From: Aquanectria penicillioides
Lineage: Eukaryota > Ascomycota > Sordariomycetes > Hypocreales > Nectriaceae
Assembly: GCA_003415625.1 (NCBI GenBank)
Contig: PYIU01000005.1
Span: 2,361,001-2,425,000 of the forward strand
Reading direction: 5' to 3'
Length of the DNA: 64,000 nucleotides
This document shows, piece after piece, positions 36,308 to 47,906 of this stretch. Under the pieces are notes generated by a model. That model was not told where the DNA came from. It made no database searches and saw only the letters and a list, made by a program, of their open reading frames with translations. Position numbers and translations under genes: made by a program. Every line of letters starts with the position of its first letter. The first letter of the stretch is position 1.

Positions 36308-39300
36308 TCATGCCCTGCCAGCGGAGTTCCTGGAAGACATTGGCGCCGGAGTATTCGTCCTAGTTGGCGCCGTAGAGCGATTATGTTGCATATGTGCTTT
36401 TACAAGGTGTCCTGCTGCCAGGGCGCTGCATAGAGACAGCTCGCCTGCCAAGGTTGCAGCCGCAACTATTCGCGCCAGTTGGCGGGCATTTCCGCCAGGC
36501 TGTGTAGGGTGCGGTCCGCGGATGCCCAGAAGATCGAGCATTGCGCCTTGGGGTTCGAGAACTAGGTAGCATGGTTGTTAGTGTACTTTATCTTCGGAAA
36601 TGTGGTATGTAACCGAGACAAAGATTCTGTTTAAGTGGTGTTGCTTCCATCGTTCACACACACACACACAATCGGGGAGAAAGGATGTTGCAAAATACAT
36701 ACTTGTGCCTCCTCCAAGTGTTCCGACTTCAATCGATGGCATCGAAACCGTGATTTGAAGAGCTCCCCGCACACTATACGTGTAGTTAGAACCTTGTATC
36801 CTATTTACATAGGCCCGGACGTTTTTACTCACTTCTTCATGATAGTTATGCAGTTCGAACTTTCCACCACTTGAGCTGGGTCTTGGCCGGTGGCGATGTA
36901 GATGGCAGCAACAAGATTCGCGGCCTGCGCGTTGAAGCCTCCAATCGAGCCTGCCATTGCCGAGCCGATCATATTCTTGTTGATGAAGACATCCACAAGT
37001 GCGTCAACCGTGGTTTTGAGGACGCTCTTCACAACTTCACCTGGAATAATGGCTTCGGCCACGACACCCTTGCCACGGCCCTCGATCCAATTAATTGCTG
37101 CTGGCTTCTTGTCGGAGCAATAATTCCCTGAGAGCGTTACGATGTCCATATCTTCAAAACCGGCATCTTTCATAACATTGAGCGCGTGTTCAACTCCCTT
37201 TGAGATCATGTTCATTCCCATCGCATCGCCCGTCGTCGTCTTGAAGCGGATAAACAGAGTAGTTCCCGCCAGCGCACACTTCATAGACTCAAGACGGGCA
37301 AATCGACTGGTTGAATTGAATGCACTCTTCATGACTGCCTGGCCCTCTTCAGAATCGAGCCACAGTTTTGCACTACCGGCTCGCTCAAGCGTTCTGAAGC
37401 TTACGCAGGGGCCTCGGGTCATGCCGTCAGATGTCAGGACCGTGACGGCACCGCCGCCGGCATTAATGGCTTTTGCACCACGGCTGGCACTGGCGACGAG
37501 GACGCCTTCGGTGGTGGCCATGGGGATAAAGTAGCTTCTTCCATCGATCATGAGAGGGCCTGTGGTGTCCAAAGGTCAGAACAGTCGGCCGAAGAGCTAG
37601 GGAATACATACCAGCCACTCCAACAGGGATGGGCATATATCCAATGACGTTCTCACAGCAGGCCCCAAAAACCTGAGACCAATTATAGTTTTCATATGGG
37701 AGTTTAGATCGCTCGAGGAGTCGTGTAAGATCACGCGTGACTTTGGTTCGAGAAATGATGGCCCGGCGAATCTTGACTGCACGATCAAAGTCGAGGTTGA
37801 GCGTCTTCTCCAATGAGTGCCCAGCGATCTTCCCCTTGAGGCCTAGTGAAACAATTTCTTCGTCACTGAGCTCATGCGCTCGCTTATCCAGGAGCATCTC
37901 TTCCATCTCCTGCTCAGTATGGCTAACCAAGGGCGATTCATCGTCCAGAGCTTGTTGGGTGTGTCCCAACTTCAGCAACAATTCTGTTTCATCATCGGTT
38001 TCGGAAGGAGTAGGGAGCGACATGAGCGCCTGTGAAGATGATCCCTGGCCTTTTGGGTCGTCTGGTAGAAACGAAGTATTCTCGCTATAAGCATTTGCTC
38101 TCTGGGCCCGTGCCAGTTCATTCGGGTCGATAGGCTGGGGCTCGCCAGTAAGGTCGTCCTTGATTCCCCATCTAGCCGCGTTAAAAAGATAGCCATTGAA
38201 GGCGATACTCACACATAAGGCGACTATTATCCACTTGTCCAATGCTGGATCTTCCAGACTCTTGAGTAGACTTCCAACCACGCTGCCTCTGACATTCTGA
38301 CTAATGAGACTTGACGATAGGTAGCCGTTCTCATGGGTCGTGTCGAAATGAGCAAGAGGGCGCTCAAGGCTGTACTTGATCGGCGACAAAACTGTGACAA
38401 CTGCTTCTTCGCCACTCAACTTGGCTTCTTCAAGAATGGCAGTGAGACCATTAGAAGCGACCTTAAATGGGTCAACGGGAGGGGAGTTGACAACTCCCCC
38501 GACCAAGCCATGACTCCACGTCGACAAGCCGTATGTGAGCTGGTTGGAACTCCCTGAGGGCATTCTCCACAGAATATTGACTGCATTAACAAGCAAAAAA
38601 CAGACAGCTAAGAGGATCTTCAACTTGGGGGCTTTGCGGATGCTCTTGATCTGTCGGCCAAAGACGGTAGGAAATCCTGGCTCCTCATTCTCTGCAACGT
38701 TCTCCGCGACACGGTGGCTAATGCCGTCATCCTCCAGTGCCTTTCGGATCTCGATGTGCCGCTTGATGCGGTTCATCTCGAGTTTAATGCAAAGAATGGG
38801 AGTGTAGAACAGGAAAAGCAGAATGCAGTCAAAGAAGAGAATCCAAGCAGCAAGCATGCAAAACGGCTGGAGGCCGCCTTGGATTCCCGAGAACGATCCT
38901 ACCACGAGAGCAAGTATCTCAATGGCATAGTTCCTGATGATTTTGATACCGCTCTCTTTGATCGCAGTCTCGATGGCGTACTGCACCACACCCGAAGCAG
39001 TTTCCGACTTTTTGTGCTCCAGCGCTCGTGACAGTACAGCCTGCGTGAGTGAGATGTTTTTCTCGAAGCCGATGATGACGACCAAAAATGGCAGGCCTTC
39101 CGAGAGAAGACGCGCTGTAATCGGAATATGAAAAGCCTTTGTGGTAACGAGCAGACCAAAGATGAAGGAAAAGCTAGAAGAGAGCAGAACGCTAGTCGCC
39201 AGCAAGAAGCTAGACCCGAGACGTCTCATGGAAAGAAACACAGAGCCAAAGGTTAGGTACATTGAGATGTAGACGAGGGCCATGATGACAATGTCTAGTG

Positions 39301-40000
39301 TTTCGGCAGTCCTGAGAAGGTCCAGAAACTCGAACCAATAGTTCTTTGCCCATGCCGTAATGCTGCTGAGGGAGAGTCCAGCAATGCTTCTGGCATTAGA
39401 TCGAGGAACCTTCATGATCCACGCCTTTTTCTCCTCCTCCCTTTGTGATTCTTGAGTACTGTTTGCATGTTTGTGAATTGGCAGCTCTTGAAGAACCTGC
39501 AGCAATTGGGGTACCTGGTGGTACGGAACAGCCAATGCCAAAGATATATCTCGTGTATTATCGGCGGTGAACGGCTGGGGCGTGGATGGGAGGGTTGTGA
39601 CGGAGATGGGGAGGTCCTGGGCTTCCAGGAGGCGAGGTGCGTCTCCGGCTACCGCATTCGAGTAAACAAGCGTGAGAAGGGTAGTGTGATGAGGTTTTGA
39701 AGGCTCATGGTCGGTCTTGTCGCTTTGCCACTTCCATGCCGTATCAGCAGATGCTCGTAGTTGTCTACTGCCCTCGAGGAAAGATGGCCAATCGACCTTG
39801 GCGTTGAGAGTTGAAGCTTCATTGAAGTCGAAGAGGCTGTCTTCGACAAGACCGAGATAGGAGAAGCCTGCCAAGACCGAGACAACCACTATTACCGGAA
39901 TTGGGTGCTCGGAAGCGATGCGAGGCAGAAATGAGAGGAACCGAACGGCCCTTTTTCGAAGCCATGAGGCCTTTGCCCTGGTCCGTTTCGAGGTTGGCAT
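36308..40000 (-). CDS. hmg1: 3-hydroxy-3-methylglutaryl-CoA reductase (NADPH)
   Basis: ER membrane enzyme reducing HMG-CoA to mevalonate, the committed step to sterols and isoprenoids. Four exons in phase: 40000-37612, 37559-36833, 36773-36703 and 36561-36308; 1146 residues. N-terminal HPIP membrane segment (about 32-52), then a sterol-sensing-like multispanning region (about 225-420). A hydrophilic linker leads to the catalytic domain from about 715. Catalytic landmarks: [20 protein letters not shown], glutamate in [27 protein letters not shown], lysine in [37 protein letters not shown], and histidine in AGHLVKAHM. The join after ITIMK yields [12 protein letters not shown], confirming a 59-bp intron. 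All catalytic residues are present. Divergent from the unknown gene at 41543. Confidence 0.97.
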
Positions 40001-41542
40001 TTTGCCTCAATTAGAAGAATCAGACGAGTCTCAGGTGTTTATGAAGCAATTGAGGAGAAATCATCGGACCATTGATTGTTTTCAATCTCCAGCAGGGGGG
40101 AAAAAACCAGAACTTTTCAAGATCTGGATCTGATGAGATGAAAAAAAAAAAAAATCTCGCGGGAGTTGGGCGGATCTAGATGGCGAGGAGATTGCCGCGC
40201 GAGATGCATCGCATTCGGAAACCCATGTCGTTACTGTGTCAATTGGGATTCTCGTACACCGCCCTATCGCATTGGCATCTGGTATGGAAATGCTAATCCC
40301 CAGGTTCCGAGTTGTATGTATTCGCATGCCGTCTCGCACCGTCGTATCGTGGCATCGCCGAATACGGTGATACGAATAAGAGCCGTTGGAGAAGTGGGTG
40401 GGTGGTCGACCCCTAATATCAACTCTACCTTTTCTAGTGCCGCGACGTGATACGTCATCATATTATATCGCAAACACCCACAAGTCCCAAAGAGATATCT
40501 GAAAGATGACGCCCGCCATTATCCCGCGATTCACATTCGGCAACGTTGTGCCCGTTGAGTCCCGGCTACCCTGCTAACCCCACTATATAGATTGGCCGCA
40601 GCGCGGCGTGTGTCGAGTCTCATTCGCCGCTGAAGTTGAGCGAAGCCAATCAATTCCTAGTTGTCATCAGAACATGACCGCGTAAAGGCGGCGGCGCGAT
40701 TGCAATATTAGCCGAAGCATCCCCAGCCTTACAACAGGTCAGGGATGTCAAGCAGGTGTCTGACGAAATGAGGAGCTTCACGCCGGGGGTTGTGGCTACT
40801 CCGCTCCATCCTCTGCTTACATAGATGAATTCCAGTTCTCTTCGTCATCGGTGGGTTTTCCACCTCGAGGAAAAGATCCTATCAGGGTCGGCGAGATGGC
40901 AACAACCAGGGTTGAGAGGAGATCTACAAAAAGTCGTTTGGGAATATACAAGATCACAGTGTTGATTCGATAGTTTATCAGGCCGTCCGTCACGACCGTC
41001 CATCCCCAACAGTCTCCCGTTTAGAAAAAGGCCCAATACTCTCAGGTTTCCAGACCAACCGTTTTCAAATGAAAGTGCATTGTCCATTGCTGACATTGTT
41101 TTGCGCCAAGAATTCTAGTAACTGGCTAAACCAGGTTTGCAAAGGAAGACTGGTTTGTTTGAAACAATAGCGGGAGAAGAAATGACGCGAAATACAGTAA
41201 AATAACTCGGGCTAATAAGGGATACAATACAATGGAATGAAGAATATAAAATAAAAACACCTTGTTAAATAAACCGCCAAGGTTTAGAGAACCTATACTT
41301 GAAAACTGGGGCATCATGGTTCCAAGCTGCTAGTACGATGGTGTATGTCAGCTGTCACTGACCGCCCTTGCACTTCCTCCACCTCTTCCGTCTCCATTCC
41401 GCGCCCCAGGTCATTTCAGATCTCACCTTTCTTCAACGTAGCCATATTTCTTCCGAGGGTAGGCTTTAAGTTGCCTCGGAAGCAATTGGGCAAGTTCTGG
41501 GCTTGGTATGAGCATCAACTGTGCTCGATATTTCCTAGTGCG
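40001..41542. promoter_or_regulatory. Divergent 5' region between hmg1 and the unknown gene
   Basis: 1.5 kb between opposite-strand start codons. An A14 run occurs near 40141-40154. A TACGTCA element (CRE/ATF-like core) is visible near 40451-40457. No other gene seen; an in-frame alternative start for the right-hand gene lies at 41345. Confidence 0.45.
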
Positions 41543-42778
41543 ATGGATACCCCCTTTGACCCAGTTCGTTGCGCTGAGCTTCATAATCAGCTCTTAGCCA
41601 AAACAATCTCGCACATTCCCGGTGCAACTGAGAATGTCAGGCGGGATGTTCTATCTCGATGGCGTGAGCTGCCACCACAGCAACGACGAACCGACATCCC
41701 TGAGAGTTCGCCCCTACACGAATTCTTGTCACTCATCGACAGCTACCAACCCCGAGATGTGCCTCTCACGGCCGAGTTCAACCAGCCTGACCCATCATTC
41801 TTTGACAATGATTTCTTCCAGATAGACTACGCCAAGGAAGAGCGACGCTTCATCCTGCTCTACTCGGACAACACTAGCACACCCACGATGGACAGCGGCC
41901 TCTTTTTCGACCTCGACTTATGCCTTGTACATTGGGCCCAATGGCGTCATGGCGGGCTGCCGTCCGATGAGAACTGGGTGCCGCTTGAGCTTGCTCTGAA
42001 AAAGGCGCTGGACATGTGGGAGTGCGAGAAATTCTACTGGGGTCTCGGGGAGTATTCCCATCGATCGGGAACAGATACTGTGCTGCTGCGGCCATGGGTG
42101 CCTGCAGATCTTGCGGACGCCATCTGCCAGTGGGACAGACTCCTCGAGGCCATCCAGAACCGTCTTCCGCTTCCTAAGGGCACTCCCAAGCCGACTCTTC
42201 AGGATCCTCTCCCTGCCGAACTCGTGGAACAGTTCGAGATGAGCGCATTTGCCAAGGCGTTTCTTCGCGGCGCAAAGCGTCCCTCGTTTCCATACGTCGC
42301 TCCAGGTATCACAACATTTACGCCAGAGACATTCCGTGACACGTATGCGGCTGAATCTTTCGATAGCCGGCGCCGTCAGCTCGGGCGAGAGCTTGACGAT
42401 TGCCAAATCGCCTCTCTCCTCCTTCCAGCTGCGCAAGGCCCGATTCAACCGGGGAAGCAGCCTATCTCGCCAGCCCAGCTTACTGTTTCTGGATATGCTG
42501 GATTGTATACGAACTTTGCAGACCCGGTGATGGCAGGCGACGGAACAGTACTGGTTACAGCGGATGGAAGCGAGGACGCGATCCGATGGGATAACCGCCG
42601 CCCGTGGGGGCCATCAGGCAACATGCGGCTTGTGGAGATGTTTAGTCTTTGGGCATATCTAGTGGAGGAAGGGCATTGGGAGGTAGACCTCGAAGGTGTA
42701 TCCACCCCGAATACCTGGTTTTCAGACCCTGAATCGATAGCGGAGCGAAGGTTAGTCTGGGCAGTGGGTTGCCGGTAG
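41543..42778 (+). CDS. Hypothetical protein, conserved-looking, no recognised domain
   Basis: Open frame without internal stops; 411 residues from the ATG at 41543 (MDTPFDPVRCAELHNQLLAK). An in-frame ATG at 41345 would add 66 residues of poor composition, so I prefer the inner start. The protein is soluble, acidic and Trp/Pro-rich, with segments such as FDLDLCLVHWAQWRHGGLP and WECEKFYWGLGEYSHRSGTD. The 3' end is uncertain. A GTTAGT donor at about 42750 and a TAG acceptor about 40 bp later could replace the last few codons (LVWAVGCR) by a different tail. I recognise no family; similar uncharacterised proteins are expected in filamentous ascomycetes. Codon use looks coding throughout. Confidence 0.7.
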   Translation: MDTPFDPVRCAELHNQLLAKTISHIPGATENVRRDVLSRWRELPPQQRRTDIPESSPLHEFLSLIDSYQPRDVPLTAEFNQPDPSFFDNDFFQIDYAKEERRFILLYSDNTSTPTMDSGLFFDLDLCLVHWAQWRHGGLPSDENWVPLELALKKALDMWECEKFYWGLGEYSHRSGTDTVLLRPWVPADLADAICQWDRLLEAIQNRLPLPKGTPKPTLQDPLPAELVEQFEMSAFAKAFLRGAKRPSFPYVAPGITTFTPETFRDTYAAESFDSRRRQLGRELDDCQIASLLLPAAQGPIQPGKQPISPAQLTVSGYAGLYTNFADPVMAGDGTVLVTADGSEDAIRWDNRRPWGPSGNMRLVEMFSLWAYLVEEGHWEVDLEGVSTPNTWFSDPESIAERRLVWAVGCR

Positions 42779-44168
42779 TACTTATACCATAGCTGCGAAG
42801 TCCCTTGCGGCGTCTTCCAGATTCAGTACTTACGGCTTCTTTGTTCATCCTTGTCTACGGGAATATGGCATTGAAGTTTTGTGTCGGTAGATGTCGGTGC
42901 CAGTCACTTTCTCTGTGTCCAAACCTCTAACCAGGAAGATGTGGTTTGACGGGGATAGTGCGACATCAGTAAGTATAATGTTATCAGGGTGAATGGGAGA
43001 TTTTTCCCATCCCGCAAAAAACCGACAGGAAAGAAGTTTGGAACCAAAAATAAGCAGAAAGAGATGAACTTGTTGAAAAAAGGAACCGGCTCATGAGAGC
43101 ATCACCGGGGCTGGGGCTGGCTGGGTTTAAAGGTGCCTGGGCGCGCACACGCGTTTGCTAGGGTGCTGAGTGGGTGCAGTGGGTGGGGCGCTGTGTTTAT
43201 AGTTAATAGTGGGATTGCGGCAATCCGTAGGGCGTTAGCGGGACGGCCAAGACGATCAATGTGCAAGAAACCCAGATCGTTGTCTTACTCATCTCTGTTG
43301 TATTCCAGGAACGCGGACGAAAGAGGACATAAAAAAAATCAGGGGCCGCATAGAATTCTGATATGCATGTTTCCGTGCTTCTAACGATTCAACTTTCGAG
43401 GTGGAATTGATGCCTGCAGATACGGACATGTAGCCGTTTAGATCCTGCTGAGCGAAGAGGGAACCAAAGAAGATTGCCATGGTACTGATGATCGGAACTA
43501 CCGGTAGTGCTTATTAGTTGTTATTACCACACACGTCTGCATTTTCCGTGGGCCGTTGCTATTCTCCGCTCTGGCTTCCCTTTCACTGTTTATCTTGTTG
43601 TTTTCTTTATCTCGGTTTTTTACTCGACTTACATACAGGGTGCAATATCGCCATGCATGGGCCAATGTGTGAGGAGATGTATCAAAGCTAATGTTTCTAG
43701 GGCTGAAAACCAGGCATTGTTGCGATCAAGGCTACGCACTAGAAACGTCGGAATTGCAACAGTCAGATCATACCGGTGCCCATAGTTTTGACTCAGAATC
43801 CATATCATCGATTCGGCTATTCAATGGCCAAATCGGACGGACCAGGTGTCAACCTGTCCTCGTTATGGCCGGGTCTGCGTGTCTATATCACGTTAGGCGG
43901 GATCCTTGCAATCGCTGCTGGCGCTAGGCCATAGGCCCTCCCTTTTCGTTTCCAGGTTTCAATAATCATTTCGTCTCTGTCAGCATTGATGCTATTGGGT
44001 CACTTGAATACGGTTGTCAGATTCGTCCTGCCTGTCCCCTTTGCTTGGTGGCTTTGGGGTCAAATAACTGAACACATGCAAACGCCACTTTTAGTAAAAT
44101 TGACAAATATCCTCGACGCGTTTTCCCAACTTCTCAGCCAAAACTATTGGACACGCCAAGATCACACC
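42779..44168. other. Intergenic, no gene seen
   Basis: 1.4 kb. Small open frames at 43133-43384 (+), 43289-43480 (-) and 43507-43785 (+) have no domain or strong start context. Right end holds the promoter of the acetyltransferase gene. Confidence 0.5.
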
Positions 44169-45101
44169 ATGATGGCGACTGAGCAGCCGCTTGACGTTCG
44201 TCTGCATCGAAAAGGTTTGCGTTTCCCCGGCACATCTACCAAATTCCCCATGCTAATTAATTCATCGCCTTGATCGCTAGACGCAGAGTGGGCTGCAAAC
44301 TTAACCAAGGCGTGCAACATCGTCATCCCGGCTTTCTACACCGACCCCCTTTTCGCGTGGATATTCCTCGAGGCCAGCGATGAGGCCCGCAAAGGAAAAC
44401 TCTGGCGGATGATCCCACCCATTCTTCGCGCTGCCGTAGAATGCGGGGGCTACCTCATGGAAGTGCGCGATTGGGGTTGCGTCATGGCCATCGCGGAGCC
44501 AGGACAGAAGTACGATGGCATCCGAACACTCTTCAAGGCCGGCGCGGTGTCGGCCACCATCGCCGGTGGACTAAAACCGACCATTGTAGGTCATCACTTT
44601 GCTTTTCCCCTGACCTTCACCCTTTCTGAAGCTTCCGCTCACCGGCATTTGCAGCGCCTCCTGATTGACTACCTTGGCACTGTCGACAAGATCAAGGCCA
44701 AGGCCCTCCGTGGCCTAAAGCTACGCGATTGCTTCTATGTCGTCATCACAGCAACGGAACCGGCAAATCGCAAGCAGGGCTTCAATTCGGCCATGACAAG
44801 CAAGCTGTTGGACGAGTCTCGCAAGGTCAACAAGCCCGTCTGGCTCGAGGCCACATCCAAGTACTCGGCGAGGCAGTTTGCGCGCTTTGGGTTCGAGACA
44901 ATAGCCGAAATTGTTCTGGGAAAGGGAGACGTCAATTCAAAGGGTGCCAAGGAGAAGGGTGGTGAGGGTATTACACTCACCGCCATGATCTGGTGGCCTG
45001 AGGGCTTGAGAGAGAAGAAGGATGGTGAAACCAAGCAAGATGAGACGAAGGAAAGTGAAGAGACCAAAGATGAATCAAATGGGCCCGCCACGAAGCAGTA
45101 G
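44169..45101 (+). CDS. GNAT-family N-acetyltransferase-like protein
   Basis: Two or three exons. Exon 1 is 44169-44214 (MMATEQPLDVRLHRK plus G), intron to 44280, exon 2 from 44281 in phase (DAEWAANLTKACNIVIPAFY). The first two codons are both ATG, so the start could be 44172. C-terminal half shows the GNAT acetyl-CoA-binding pattern: FYVVITATEPANRKQGFNSA, SKLLDESRKVNKPVWLEATS, KYSARQFARFGFETI. The tail is Lys/Glu-rich. A 69-bp stretch 44587-44655 starts GTAGGT, contains CTGAC and ends GCAG in the same phase, so it is probably a further intron. Its removal gives KPTIRLLIDYLGTV and a 265-residue protein instead of 288. Substrate unknown. Converges on the MFS gene, 172 bp away. Confidence 0.82.
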
Positions 45102-45273
45102 TATCAGCCGGGCTGATAGAGGTATATCAGTTGGAAACGCCGAAAGCATATAAAAACCAATTACAAAAGCTAGCAAAGGGTTTCCTTTTCCCCTGTTGGC
45201 ATATATACCTGGTATATATCTGTGTTTGTACAGTTTAAATGGAGGTCCAATGTCGCTGTTTCTTTCCATCAGA

Positions 45274-47008
45274 CTAGAATGTGTATCTATAATCGACATC
45301 ATCTTGGATCGCGACTCCGTCTCCATCAGCTTTCTTGTTCTGTCTTGAAAACCACCAGTACATCAGCACGACCAGCACAATAAGCAAAAACTGTGTCGCC
45401 ACGCTACACCAAACCCCGGTCCTATACGTCGGGTACTCCTTTTGCATAAACGTGCATGAAGCGTAGACACCACCGATCGCGGCAAATAGCATCTGCACGC
45501 CACTCGCGACGGATCGCCGACTTGCACCGCGCACATTGTTCGACTGAAACGCAATAATGGTCGGCAGGTTTCCGTTGCACCCACTTACTCCCAGAAAGAC
45601 CCATATTTTGTTCTCCTGATTAGTGAAACCGAACAGGGTCCGATCTCGGGAGTCCTCTTGGGGGAATCTTACCAAAATATCTCACAGCGTTGTTCTTGTG
45701 ATACGCCGTCAAGAGTAGGCCCGTCAGCGTGATAGCCGCGTTCAACACCATCCAGGGCATCCTCACCCTTGAGCGATCCGCCAGCCATGCCACTCCGAGG
45801 GTCCAGATGATGCTGAAAAGATATGGCGGCGCGCAGAGGAGAAACACGACGGCCGTCGAGTACCCCAGCGTCGTCAGGATGATCTGGATAAAGTACGCAA
45901 ACGCATAGATTGGCGCGCTGCAGCACAGAAACATGAAGCCGTATACCCAAAGCTCCCATCGAAGGCCTATCTGAACGGCCTTTCGCATAGTCAAGGCGTC
46001 GGGCTCGGCGTCACCCCGGTCGCGCTCCACGCGATCGAGGATGGTCCCAAGCTCTTGGCGGGTAAATGTGGACTTGGCGCCAGAAGCGAGAAGCTGATCT
46101 GGGAAAGGGAGGGTATAGATATAGCCAATTGCAGCGAAGACGACGGTAATGGCGCCCTCGATGCTGCACGTCGTCGTCAGCATCAACAGGCCCCAAGCCT
46201 TTATTTAGCCAGTCCACTTACATGAAAATCCAGCGCCACCCTGCGATGCCGCGCTTGCCATCCAGCTTAATAAGAGCATATGCTAAAATGTTTCCGAAAG
46301 CAGAGACGAAGAGGTTGATCATGTACCACAGTGCCATTCTAATAATAAAGCACAGTTGATTACCGATTAGCCTCTTGTCTTATCAAAAGGGGGGAGTAAA
46401 AGAAAAGAAAAAAAAAAGCTTACCGCTGCTGAACCTCGTATCGCTGATACCAACTGCTCAACAAATACATGCAACACGGCAAAAACCCCGCCTCAAACAC
46501 GCCGATGAGCATTCTGCACACCACAATGACCCGCCAATCGTTGGCCCAGCCCATGCCGAGCATGACGAGGCCCCAGCTAAGCACGAGGCCGTTGAGGAGC
46601 AGCTTGGGGCCGATCCATCGCAACGAGAGCGTCGTGGGCAGCTCAAAGAGGAAGTAGGTGATGAAGAACACCAGCAGAGCAATCGAGTACCGGTTTCCAA
46701 TGTCGAAACGCAGGTCCTGATTCATTCCGGCCACGCGCGCGTTGGAGAGGTTGACTCGATCGAGGCCAGCAATAGAGTAGAGGATGCCGAGGATGGGAAT
46801 AAGACGCAGGTCCACTTTGCGACTGGGCCACCGGGTCAGTCAATCACGGAAGCATTTCATCGCGAGGGTATTGTACATACACCAGGCGCGCTTCTGCCTT
46901 GCGTTGTTCAAGAGGAATATCAACTTCCTCAACATGTCGCCGTTCCCACTTTGTCTCTGCTGTGTCAACCTCCTCCGCCGAGGGGCCTTTATCCTGATGG
47001 ATGGCCAT
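45274..47008 (-). CDS. MFS transporter, anion:cation symporter (Dal5/Tna1-like) family, last splice acceptor abnormal
   Basis: Plasma-membrane symporter of the fungal allantoate/nicotinate-type family, about 12 TM segments. Exons in phase: 47008-46881, 46822-46424, 46338-46222, 46163-45673, and a last exon near 45602-45274. Typical landmarks: RKVDLRLIPILGILYSIAGL, DRVNLSNARVAGM, LPTTLSLRWIGPKLLLNGLV, EAGFLPCCMYLLSSWYQRYE, GWRWIFIIEGAIT. The final join should read YFG then VFLGVSGCNGNLPTIIAF (family pattern). Only a junction at 45602 keeps phase (487 residues), but the bases before it are AT, not AG. The AGs available nearby (CAG, GAG) put the tail out of frame. This may be a mutated acceptor or a base error. 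Substrate cannot be fixed from sequence. Confidence 0.87.
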
Positions 47009-47874
47009 AGTTGCGAAGGTTTTACAATGCTTATCAATATTGCGGAAAGTCAAGAGGAACAGGTATACGGTTCAAATATAAGCAATGGTCTCCTTCTCTC
47101 CCTCTAGCCTCTTCATCCAACGACCCCAGATCATCGCGGGGAACATATCCCAGCAGCCCTTGTCGATCCATGCCGTTAGGACAAGCTCACCCGAAGCCCC
47201 TCCGGTTCCCGGCCCAAGCACGGCATTCACGACTACCAACCGCCAAATCGCGCACAGCAATAGTTTAGAAGCTTGCCTTTTGTGCATGTGTGATCCCCAA
47301 AATGGTGTGATTTAGTGGGGGGCGGATTCCAACTTTGGTGAGCAACCCCAGATTTCCTCCCCCAGCTTTTGGGATCGGAAAACGTTATCAGGAAGACAGG
47401 TATTGGTTCGCGTTGAAGATGTCATCCCCTCGGTCTCTTTTATCTCCAGCCCCATCTCCGCCATCCCTGATGATTCATGAGCCCCATAGGGCAAGATAAC
47501 GCCTAGTCTCGGCACCTTGGGTGGGATATGGCTCGGGGTCCCGGCCCGTGTGGGGCCGATCATGCCGGCGACGGGCCGCTGCTGGGCGCGCGCGACCCGG
47601 CATTCTTGCCCCCGCCCCCAGCCTCGGCTGTTCATGTGCCAGACCCATTGTCAAGAGACGTGAATACAGATCTGCCAGATCTCCCGAGCATCTGATCTTT
47701 GGCGGCATTTATGGGTCGTGAGATGTGCGCCTTCGGCTGTTTTGCATCGTGGAGGTGTGTGTCGAGGCTCTCAAATGCCTGACCTTGTCAGCCAACCTCG
47801 GAGACATTCCAGATTGGAGCCCTCCATCTCCCGATATCGCACATGCAAGCCGTTCTTTATGTCGACGACATGCG

Positions 47875-47906
<32 letters not shown>

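Noticed and set aside
43289..43480. 63-codon minus-strand small secreted protein candidate
   Set aside because: N-terminus weakly hydrophobic only; no cysteine pattern, splice or context support.
47875..47903. Retrotransposon insertion marked by the A29 run
   Set aside because: No reverse transcriptase, LTR or clear target-site duplication recognisable nearby.
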